The notes below the pieces were generated by a model. It was given only the letters and a program-made list of their open reading frames with translations. It was not told the DNA's origin and did not search any database. From Paenibacillus sp. JJ-100 (lineage in GTDB: Bacteria; Bacillota; Bacilli; Paenibacillales; Paenibacillaceae), in NCBI RefSeq assembly GCF_948329825.1, contig NZ_CAOJCM010000005.1, positions 215,014-279,013 on the forward strand: 64,000 nucleotides of DNA, written 5' to 3'. Below, piece by piece: positions 1 through 8,000 of the stretch. Within the stretch, counting starts at the first letter, position 1. Every line of letters starts with the position of its first letter. The translations under genes were made by a program, and so were the position numbers.

Positions 1-480
1 TCCAAGGGACAGGCTTCTAAAACGGGCTTCGGCATTTCACGGAAGCAGGGGAAAACCCTCGAGGGAGGGAGCTGCGGTGGGCGTTCCGGCGGTGAGTCGT
101 TCTTTCGATCGCTGGTTGTCCCCGGATGATTTTGGATTTTCCCTTCATAGGGAAACATCCGGTGACAAACGCGAACGCTTCGCTTCTACAGAATCGATCT
201 CACCTCCTCCACTACGCGCTACTCCTTGGGACAGGCTTCTAAAACGGGCTTCGGCATTTCACGGAAGCAGGGGAAAAACCTCGAGGGAGGGAGCTGCGGT
301 GGGCGTTCCGGCGGTGAGTCGTTCTTTCGATCGCTGGTTGTCCTCGGATCGTTTTGGATTTTCCCTTCATAGGGAAACATCCGATGACAAACGCGAACGC
401 TTCGCTTCTACAGAATCGATCTCACCTCCTCCACTACGCGCCGCTCCTTGGGGACATGCTTCTAAAACACGCTTAGGTTT
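1..480. repeat. tandem repeat, about 222-bp unit, 2.2 copies
   Basis: Two nearly identical units lie head to tail (about 1-222 and 223-444), followed by a degraded start of a third unit (445-480). The first may begin before the window. Within each unit a long hairpin is visible: TTGTC-c-CCGGATG at 116-128 pairs with CATCCGG-t-GACAA at 156-168, enclosing a smaller hairpin made of TTTCCC and GGGAAA. The same hairpin recurs at 338-390. A conserved tail carries GCGAACGCTTCGC and then CACCTCCTCC. The unit length is a multiple of three, so a reading frame stays open across both copies, but nothing suggests it is translated. A diverged copy of the core lies at 55862-55979, so this is a dispersed family. 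Confidence 0.9.
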
Positions 481-500
481 TCACTGGAGCAGGTGGAAAC

Positions 501-539
501 GATAAAAGGCGCTACCCTTGGGGGATAGCGCCTTTTATC
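501..539. terminator. bidirectional intrinsic terminator
   Basis: An AAAAGGCGCTACCC arm pairs with GGGATAGCGCCTTTT around a short loop. T-runs flank it on both strands. It closes the minus-strand operon ending at 600 and would also stop any plus-strand transcript from the repeat region. Confidence 0.85.
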
Positions 540-599
540 TGTGAATGAAGTACTTATAGTTTAGAAGTACATTGTTTTCAAGGCAGACTGCTTAGAAAC

Positions 600-947
600 T
601 TACATGAACACCATCACAACGATAAGAGATGCACAAAAACTGAGGAACGCAATGATCGCTTGAATAAAGCTAAACGATATATTTTCAATCAGAACCATGT
701 GTTTCCTCTGTACAACATACGAATACACAAATGCCGGAAGGATCACCGGAAGATATTGATGCAGATCTGGACCATCTGTGCTTGGCAATATTGTGCCAAG
801 ATATCCGTTTGTCGTTTCATTAACGATGAACCACGTATAAGCGATACCAATTATGACTGAAAAAAGAAATGTGGATATGAAACGAATCCGATCTCTTTGC
901 GAATGAAAACGACTACGCTTATGGTGCAATGAATGATCTTTAACCAT
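600..947 (-). CDS. small hypothetical membrane protein (about 115 aa)
   Basis: I do not recognise this family. The N-terminus is short, basic and histidine/arginine-rich. About three hydrophobic segments follow, near residues 25-45, 65-85 and 90-115, so it is probably an inner-membrane protein. An upstream frame opens with three closely spaced ATG codons. The strong TAGGAGG site directly abuts the first, at 956, so the later ATG at 947, nine bases from the site, is the better start. It follows the MFS transporter by only a few bases and is almost certainly co-transcribed with it. It ends before the terminator at 501-539. A role with the transporter is only inferred from position. Confidence 0.6.
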   Translation of the reverse strand: MVKDHSLHHKRSRFHSQRDRIRFISTFLFSVIIGIAYTWFIVNETTNGYLGTILPSTDGPDLHQYLPVILPAFVYSYVVQRKHMVLIENISFSFIQAIIAFLSFCASLIVVMVFM

Positions 948-960
948 TATCATCATCCTC

Positions 961-2238
961 CTAAGTCATCGTTTGACGACGAACCGTTTTATCCTGAAAA
1001 GCCCTGTAATTCAGCAAGCCAGCAATAATCGCCAGAATCGTTAGTCCAGCTGCAAATAAATAGAGGTTCACGATACCAATGTATTCAGCAAGCCAGGCCA
1101 TACCTAGCAAAGAAACGCAAAATACGAGATGCATCATCGAGGCTTGAGCCGACAAAACCTTAGGTAACATTCGATTAGCTACACTACTCTGAATCAATGT
1201 ACGACGGTTAATCATAGCAAGTTCAGCAAAGGGCCCCATCAACATGACAAGAATCAACGCCACAAATGGCTGTGAGTTCAATGCATAGACTGCGGTCAAT
1301 ACGCCATATCCTGCCATCCCCACCATCATGACTGCAAAATAACGGCTGCCAATGATTCTGGCTAATGCGAGTACCAGCAAACCACCACCAATGGTTCCGG
1401 CAAAATAAGCTGCGTTGATAAAGCCCCACCAGTCTTCTCCCTGACCAAGTGCCACTTGAACAAAAGCCAGCGTAAAAGCACCTACCCAAATAGATCCGCC
1501 AAGCATATCGATCATATCCATAAACGTAAGCACCCGCAAACGAGGTGTCTTCCATATCATTTTCCAGCCTTCGGTAAGCGTATGCCATCTGCTTGTGTCA
1601 AGATCAGGTGCAATATCAGTAGATGCATTCACATGTTTCTCCGATATACCTCCATGGACTGGCTCTTTGACACCAAGTGTAAATGTGGCTGCCAAGCCAT
1701 AAATTACTGCTGTAACTAACAAGGTTGAGCTCGATCCGATCCATGCAACAATTACTCCACTCAGACCCCAACCTGCAAATTGTACAACTTGGTCGCTGAC
1801 ACTCATGAGACCATTGGCTTTTAATAAGCCTTGTTCATGAGTAACCAGTCGCGGGATCAGTGCATTACGAGCTGGGGTAGTCCAGCCATCGAGGAAAGAC
1901 ATGACAAATACAAGTGAGAATACGAGTAATAATGAAGATGCATCTCCATTTATATGTAGATATACAGCCAGGCAGATAAACAGCAGAAACTGCCCGGTTT
2001 GTGACATAAAGAGCAGGCTAGACAACTTGAAACGCTGAATGAGCAGCGGTGCAACAAGGCTACTTAACAATTGGGCTCCACTGCGTAACAAGGGTAGAAG
2101 CGCTGCTGACACTAGCGAATTCGTACGATCCAGCACCATCACGGTCAGAGCCATAATATACAGAACATCCGCGGCGTTTGCAGCTGTCTGAGTTGTCCAA
2201 AGGTAATAAAAAGCTCGAGTTAAATAATTTGACCTCAT
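961..2238 (-). CDS. MFS transporter
   Basis: This is a 425-residue protein with about twelve hydrophobic segments and a longer hydrophilic loop near the middle (about residues 190-225), the usual layout of a major facilitator permease. The N-terminal part resembles the macrolide-efflux-like MFS group of Firmicutes. The substrate cannot be read from the sequence. The ATG at 2238 is preceded by a GGAGAAC site. It starts 17 bases after the NUDIX gene and is followed within a few bases by the small membrane protein, so the three form one minus-strand operon. Pairing with a NUDIX hydrolase suggests a drug or nucleotide-analogue export role, but that is inference. Confidence 0.85.
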   Translation of the reverse strand: MRSNYLTRAFYYLWTTQTAANAADVLYIMALTVMVLDRTNSLVSAALLPLLRSGAQLLSSLVAPLLIQRFKLSSLLFMSQTGQFLLFICLAVYLHINGDASSLLLVFSLVFVMSFLDGWTTPARNALIPRLVTHEQGLLKANGLMSVSDQVVQFAGWGLSGVIVAWIGSSSTLLVTAVIYGLAATFTLGVKEPVHGGISEKHVNASTDIAPDLDTSRWHTLTEGWKMIWKTPRLRVLTFMDMIDMLGGSIWVGAFTLAFVQVALGQGEDWWGFINAAYFAGTIGGGLLVLALARIIGSRYFAVMMVGMAGYGVLTAVYALNSQPFVALILVMLMGPFAELAMINRRTLIQSSVANRMLPKVLSAQASMMHLVFCVSLLGMAWLAEYIGIVNLYLFAAGLTILAIIAGLLNYRAFQDKTVRRQTMT

Positions 2239-2255
2239 GAACAGGTTCTCCGTTT

Positions 2256-2711
2256 CTATAGCTTACTGTGGAAAAGCGTTAAGGGATACACTTTTTTAGA
2301 TATCACATTATTTGTAATCTGCATCATCACTTCCCGGTCCCGCAGTTCCAGTACATCTGAATTAGATAATTCGCCGGGTAAAATCCAGCACGCATCTGCA
2401 ATTTCTGTTGGATCCAGTCGCAGAGAACCACCGATGATTTCACCCATGAAATGAAACAAAACGACTTGTTGCTTGGTACTGCTTGTGAAATTGTAAACGC
2501 CTGTCGTTGAGGTCAGTCTAATGTCATATCCCGTCTCTTCTTTGGCTTCTCGCCGGGCCGCATCCATAATATCTTCCCCATATTCCACTCTGCCTGAGGG
2601 GTAATTCCATCTGTTCCGGGCAGACGCCTTGTTCTCCTTGATAATAAGTACTTTATCTCTATGTATAATCGCAACACTCACAACGAATACAATTCCCTGT
2701 TGCTCCTTCAT
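2256..2711 (-). CDS. NUDIX hydrolase
   Basis: This 151-residue protein has a complete Nudix box: the glycine of GRVEYGE, the first glutamate, and REAKEETGY, around residues 40-62. The box binds the divalent metals used to cleave nucleoside diphosphate-X substrates. The length is typical for a single-domain NUDIX enzyme. The start follows an AAAGGTGGTGG site by nine bases. It is the first gene of a minus-strand operon with an MFS transporter and a small membrane protein. The actual substrate is unknown; candidates in the family include oxidised nucleotides, sugar nucleotides and ADP-ribose. Confidence 0.9.
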   Translation of the reverse strand: MKEQQGIVFVVSVAIIHRDKVLIIKENKASARNRWNYPSGRVEYGEDIMDAARREAKEETGYDIRLTSTTGVYNFTSSTKQQVVLFHFMGEIIGGSLRLDPTEIADACWILPGELSNSDVLELRDREVMMQITNNVISKKVYPLTLFHSKL

Positions 2712-2821
2712 GCCAAATTTCCACCACCTTTCAAAAAAACTAAACTTCTATAATTAGAACATTCGTTCCTTAATTTGTAAACCACAGAATCCTTTACGTT
2801 TCCATTTCAACTTCACAAGGA

Positions 2822-2865
2822 TGTAAAAAGAGCCCTCCACCTCTCGCGGGTTGGATAGGGCTCTT
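2822..2865 (-). terminator. intrinsic terminator of rarD
   Basis: AAGAGCCCT pairs with AGGGCTCTT around a loop of about 20 bases. On the minus strand it is followed by five T. It lies about 90 bases downstream of the RarD stop. Confidence 0.75.
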
Positions 2866-2950
2866 ACAAGCAAAAAGAGCAGATTAACTCTGATCTTTCT
2901 GCGATTTAAAGATATTACATCGATTTCAGGTATTACAACAATTACTGATA

Positions 2951-3829
2951 TTACATCGACTTGACCAGTTTGGTAGCACGCATGGATGCCACCGCATAGA
3001 CAACAAGCGCTGTCCAGATCAAAGCAAAACCAACCAACAACACAGGTGAAACAGATTCCTTAAACACAAATATACTCAGAATTAGCATAATGGTTGGTCC
3101 GATATATTGAACAAATCCGAGCGTAGACAGTGACATGCGGGCAGCTGCCCTTGCAAAAAATAACAGCGGCAATGCGGTTACAACGCCGGAAAGCAGCAGT
3201 TCGAAAAACATAGGTGCTGGCAGAGTCCAAGCTGTTGTTTTGCCCACAATGCCAAGATAAATCCAGTAGCCTAATGCAACAGGCAGGACAACGGCAGTCT
3301 CCGACAGCAAGCCTACGGAAGCATCTTGTTTGATCTTTTTCTTCGCAAGGCCATATAAACCAAAGGAAGCTGCAAGCGAAATCGAAATCCACGGGAAACG
3401 TCCGTAGTCAATTGCAATAATGAGCACCGCAACGGCTGCAATAGCAACCGCCAGCCATTGGCCTCGGTTTGGTTTCTCTTGAAGGAATACAACGGCAAGC
3501 AGCACGTTCAGCAAGGGGTTCAAGTAATAGCCAAGGCTAGTCTCTACCACATGGCCATTGTTAACTGCCCAGATAAAGATCAGCCAGTTGACCGCAATGA
3601 GAAGGCCGCTGGCCGCAAGTGACAGTAACAGCGAACGACTGGTCCAGATTCGTTTTACATCGCTCCAGCGGCGCTGAATCGCTACTAAAATCCCCATAAA
3701 TACAAATGACCAAACTACCCGATGAGATAAAATTTCCCCTGCGGGCACGTCATCAAACAACTTCCAATAAAGTGGTAGCACTCCCCACATGATATAAGCA
3801 ATAATGGCATTTATTAATCCGTTGTTCAT
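2951..3829 (-). CDS. rarD: EamA-family permease RarD
   Basis: This 292-residue polytopic protein has about ten hydrophobic segments, matching the ten-helix drug/metabolite transporter (EamA) fold. The N-terminal YIMWGVLPLYWKLF and the following E-I-L-S-H-R-V-V-W block are characteristic of the RarD subgroup. In Escherichia coli the name comes from a chloramphenicol-sensitivity locus, but the natural substrate is not established. The frame opens with TTG-ATG; the ATG at 3829 sits at the better distance from the GAGAGGATA site. It stands alone, with its own terminator downstream. Confidence 0.88.
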   Translation of the reverse strand: MNNGLINAIIAYIMWGVLPLYWKLFDDVPAGEILSHRVVWSFVFMGILVAIQRRWSDVKRIWTSRSLLLSLAASGLLIAVNWLIFIWAVNNGHVVETSLGYYLNPLLNVLLAVVFLQEKPNRGQWLAVAIAAVAVLIIAIDYGRFPWISISLAASFGLYGLAKKKIKQDASVGLLSETAVVLPVALGYWIYLGIVGKTTAWTLPAPMFFELLLSGVVTALPLLFFARAAARMSLSTLGFVQYIGPTIMLILSIFVFKESVSPVLLVGFALIWTALVVYAVASMRATKLVKSM

Positions 3830-3994
3830 CAAACATATCCTCTCTTTATCATCTCTCTTGGTGTAAGAATCTGAGCTTGTGTCAAATCATCTAATACATC
3901 AACGGATTATACGCCTCGTTTCTTATATAAGTAAAGAAGTACTTCTAGCGAATAACGATATGAGCAGAATGTTCTCAGATGAATTTTAGTTACA

Positions 3995-4026
3995 ACAAAA
4001 AACGCTGATCCGTTTCGACCAGCGTT
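3995..4026 (-). terminator. intrinsic terminator of the oxidoreductase gene
   Basis: AACGCTG pairs with CAGCGTT around a 12-base loop, followed on the minus strand by six T. It lies 55 bases downstream of the stop at 4081. The rest of 3830-3994 holds the rarD upstream region and a 12-bp palindrome, AGAAGTACTTCT, at 3935-3946. Confidence 0.75.
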
Positions 4027-4080
4027 CATTGCTATTGTTTTCATTGCTATTATTAATACCCTTAATCATAGTAATGTCGT

Positions 4081-4725
4081 TTATTTAGCCTCGCCTACTA
4101 CAGTAAAGCGCTCGTTTTTATGTTTTGCATTCTCAATTTCATCCACGAGGGCAATGGCATAGTCCGCGTAGCTGATATAACTATTGCCTTCACTGTTCAT
4201 AATCATGACATCCTGACCAGACTGGTATGTGCCCGTACGCGCTCCATCTGGATTGAAAAATGCTGCTGGGCTCAGAAACGTCCACTGGATACCAGAAGAG
4301 GCTTGCAAATCCTGCAAGTTTTGTCCTTGATTGGTTGCCGTTGCTTTGTACTCATCCGGGAAGCCAGGAGAATCCACAAGGCGTAGCGTTTTGGACTCGT
4401 CCGTGAACAAGCTTCCTGCACCACCCACAACAATTAGGCGTGTATTCGGAGCATCTTTGAGAATAGCGATCAGAGCTTGTCCCACTTCCACATGCAGATT
4501 CTCTTTGCCAGCCGGTGCACCAAATGCATTAACAACGACATCAAAGCCTTTAATATCCGAAACGGTTAGATCCAATACGTCTTTTTCCAATACATTCAGG
4601 CTCTTGTCTTCTAATTTGGATGCATTACGTACAATAGCAGTTACGTTATGTCCCCGATCTGCTGCTTCTTTCAGAATCAACTTACCAGCTTTACCCGTTG
4701 CACCAATAATTGCAATGTTCATCAT
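4081..4725 (-). CDS. NAD(P)-binding oxidoreductase (atypical SDR, NmrA-like)
   Basis: This 214-residue protein starts with the Rossmann motif IGATGKAG, the NAD(P)-binding GxxGxxG pattern of atypical short-chain dehydrogenases. It then follows the NAD(P)H-binding/NmrA-like layout, with VVNAFGAP and VVGGAGSLF strands. The classical YxxxK catalytic pair is not evident, so it could be a reductase or a redox-sensing protein. The frame opens TTG-ATG-ATG; the ATG at 4725 is six bases from AAAGGAGA. It is monocistronic. A perfect palindrome sits about 65 bases upstream. In Bacillales such genes are often induced by quinones or aldehydes through HxlR- or MarR-type regulators, which fits but is not shown here. 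Confidence 0.82.
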   Translation of the reverse strand: MMNIAIIGATGKAGKLILKEAADRGHNVTAIVRNASKLEDKSLNVLEKDVLDLTVSDIKGFDVVVNAFGAPAGKENLHVEVGQALIAILKDAPNTRLIVVGGAGSLFTDESKTLRLVDSPGFPDEYKATATNQGQNLQDLQASSGIQWTFLSPAAFFNPDGARTGTYQSGQDVMIMNSEGNSYISYADYAIALVDEIENAKHKNERFTVVGEAK

Positions 4726-4789
4726 CAATCTCTCCTTTAGATTCAGGTTTTTATTTGTTGTGTTTGTGATTGTTTCTACACTTTATAAT

Positions 4790-4806
4790 GTAACTATATA
4801 AGTTAC
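4790..4806. promoter_or_regulatory. palindromic operator candidate
   Basis: GTAACT-ATATA-AGTTAC is a perfect 6-5-6 inverted repeat about 65 bases upstream of the oxidoreductase start. The AT-rich centre and half-site spacing are typical of winged-helix regulators such as HxlR or MarR proteins. No regulator gene is adjacent. Confidence 0.55.
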
Positions 4807-4905
4807 AACTTAGTTTGTCAACATGTCTCCTTTATTTTAATCTTGCCTTCCAGTACATAGGTGGAATTCAGGAAGGAATGAACAAGGGATCATAACGGAT
4901 TATGA

Positions 4906-4937
4906 GTAAGAGCCCTGTTCATAAATGAACAGAGCTT
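4906..4937. terminator. possible weak terminator or hairpin
   Basis: CTGTTCAT and ATGAACAG form a perfect 8-bp stem with a two-base loop, extended by AGC/GCT after one mismatch. It lies about 150 bases downstream of the secreted amylase-like gene on the minus strand, with only a short T-run. The remaining bases of 4807-5085 show nothing else I can name. Confidence 0.35.
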
Positions 4938-5085
4938 TCGGTGTTTCCTTCATCTGACACCACAATCCATACCCTAAAAAAGGAGCTTACGCTTTACCTT
5001 TTAGACATGTACAGGCATTGGCCTTAGATTTGCCTTAGGAAAACACTTAAATTTTGAGCGCCACCCTTCGTATTTATCCTTCTTG

Positions 5086-8000
5086 TTAGGCGCTTTTACG
5101 CCCCGTTCCCCATGCTGAAATATGATTGAATTCCTTTCGTAAAAATGCCACTGACTCTTCGTTCTCACTTATACTTGGAGCTGCGGCTCCCTGAGGAGCA
5201 CCAGGTATGATGATACCATTACTAAAGGTGCTTACCCCAAGGGGGAATACATAGTTGCGTCCCCCATTATTATCCCAAGTACCACTGCCATTGTTGAAAA
5301 CGGCCTCCAGTCCAGTGGCTGTACCCACGTCGATGGTAATCTTGTTATACCCGGGCAGCTCAGACGCAGGAATCGGAATACCAGGAGATGTCGTCCACGT
5401 CCCCCCTACCGGGCGATAATGGATGTTGGGCTGTGCATATCCCTGCTTATAGTAGAGTGTGACACGATTGCTTATTGGGGCAGCATCTGTCGTCACACGG
5501 AGTTCCGCACTTGCTGCCGATTTGTTCTGTGCTGCATCATAAGCAACAACATAGTATGCATAGTCTGTAGCAGCCTTCAGATTAGAGTCCGTATAAGCGG
5601 GTGTTGTGGTTGTTCCGATTTTGACACCATCCCTGAACACCTCATACCCAGCTACACTTGTGTTATCTGTCGATGGATTCCAAGCAATTGCAACACGATC
5701 CGAAGCTTTCGAAGGTACTATCAGATTTGTAGGTACACTCGGCGGAGTGGTATCCACTTGTGGTGCACCTTGGGTAATGACCCCTGTATTAAACGTACTG
5801 ACTCCTAGCGGGAAGAGATAGTTTTTACCTCCGTTATTATCCCAAGTGCTGCTGCCATTGTTAAAAACGGCTTCCAGTCCAGTGGCTGTGCCCACATTCA
5901 CAGTTATTTTAGTGTAGCCTGGCATTTCCGCTGCCGGCATCTGTACACCTGGTGCTGTCGTCCAGGTCCCGCCCGCTGGACGATAATGAATATATGGAGT
6001 AGCATAACCCTGTTTGTAATAAATCGTAACTACATTACCTTCTTTGGTCTTTACCGTGACCGGCTCACTTGCTGCCGAGATATTTCCTGCCGCGTCTACA
6101 GCTTTGATGGTGTACACATATTGAGTTGCAGGAGCAAGGGATGAATCCGTATACGTTAACTGGGTTGATTCACCGACCTTACTTCCATCACGGTAGATCT
6201 CGTATCTTGCAACTCCGTAATTATCCTGACTTGCCGTCCATTCCAGCGTGACCGCAGACGAAGTTGGTTCTTGTACCTTAACATTCGCTGGTGCTGTTGG
6301 TGGTTCGGTATCAGCAGCAAGCGTTCGTACCTGTACGGTCTGACTGGCAACTGAGATGTTGTTTGCCTTATCTCTCGCCTTGACACTGTACGTATAGGTT
6401 TTCATTGGTTCAAGTCCGCCGTCTGTATACTCCGTCGCCGAAGAACTCCCCACCTTAGTACCATTCCGATAAATGTCATACCCATCGACACCTACATTAT
6501 CCGTAGCTGCCGTCCATTGGAGGGTGACACTGCGATCTGTTACACGTGAGGCTTTCACTCCAGTTGGAACCGAAGGCGGAGTTTGGTCTACCACGAGGAA
6601 TGGGTGTGTTCCCTGAATCGTTCCATTCGCATCCTCCACCACTTTACCAGAGGCATCTTTCTTATATTTTCCCGTACCTACGTATACCGTCTGAATCTCA
6701 CTGCGAGTCACATTACCGTTACCGTCTACAGCCTCAATATAATAATCGACCAGTTGATCCCGGAAATCGTTGAAATAGGTGTAATACATATCCCCGATCT
6801 CCTGTGCTGGTACACGTTTGAACATATCTGTACTGCTCGGCTGCCAAGCAACACCATTGATATCAGGTTTCAGATCGCGTTTGGTCATCGGGTACTCCTG
6901 CCAATTGCTGACTTTAGCCGGATCAATGTTGGACACACCTTTGGCTTTGAGCGCTGCTGGATCATATACGCGGAAGGTGTTGTCCTTCGCATCCGCCTGT
7001 TTATCACGGTGAGTCCGCACCTTTACTTTGATATCCCTGATACCGCTCACATCATAAGCGTAGGTATAGATACCAAATGTATTGTCAAAATAATGAAGCG
7101 TCCATCCTTCAGCCTTACTGACATTAGCACTACCTGGGTTGTACGGATAACGCTGCGGCCACCATACCGATGGACCTGTGCGATCCTTGGCAAGCTGCCC
7201 GTTCACATAAGGCTTTGAGAAAAACAAGGACTGATTGAACGACAGTGTTGGCTTCACGCCGTCATCCACGTTTTCATCATAATATCCAAAACCTGAATCC
7301 AGCGCAGGCAATAGGAAATACCAACTCAGTTCTGCCGGATTCGCTCCGCCCTTATAATTGTTCGCCGGGTCTCCCTTGACCGGATAAGCCATCATCCATG
7401 GATTGAGCTGATTGCCTTCATAGGTAATCTCCCGATCCAGCGCTGTAGCAGGTTTCCAGTGATTCGGGTTGGCATCCAGCCACATCTGTTCTGCTGTCTT
7501 GGCATAATTCAGCGCCGCTTGCTCCAAAGCAAAATTACGCTCCAGATAGTGATAACCATATTCGAATGACACCGTCATCCCTTCCTGAACCCCATCCAGA
7601 TTCTTCTTCGGTTCCAGATTCAGACCTGTAGCCTTGTTGAACGCATCAAACTGCCCCTTCCAGATGCCAAAAGGAAGACGCCAGTGATACCATGTCGGAT
7701 CAGAGGAGGAATCCCGCGTGTCAATCCAAGAGCCATCCTGTACATGGACCACATCATCGGCTTTCGGTCTATTGGTGCGTAAGTATTCGTTGATGCTTTC
7801 CCCTTTTACACCAGGCTGTGAATAGGTTACATTCCCTGCATTCCGCCAGGTGTCCTCGGACCCTGCACGGCCTGAGGAATTATCTCCATCATGGGCAATG
7901 ACAAAAAATTGCTTCTGGTCTACCATGCCTTCAAATGGTTTAAGTGCATCTGCCTTCACTGAGCCTTGATATCCTTCTTCCCAAGATTCCGCCTGAGCGA

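Noticed and set aside
77..505. 142-codon plus-strand ORF across the tandem repeat
   Set aside because: It exists because the repeat unit is a multiple of three bases. There is no convincing ribosome site, it repeats the same peptide twice, and it breaks in the partial third unit and in the copy at 55.9 kb.
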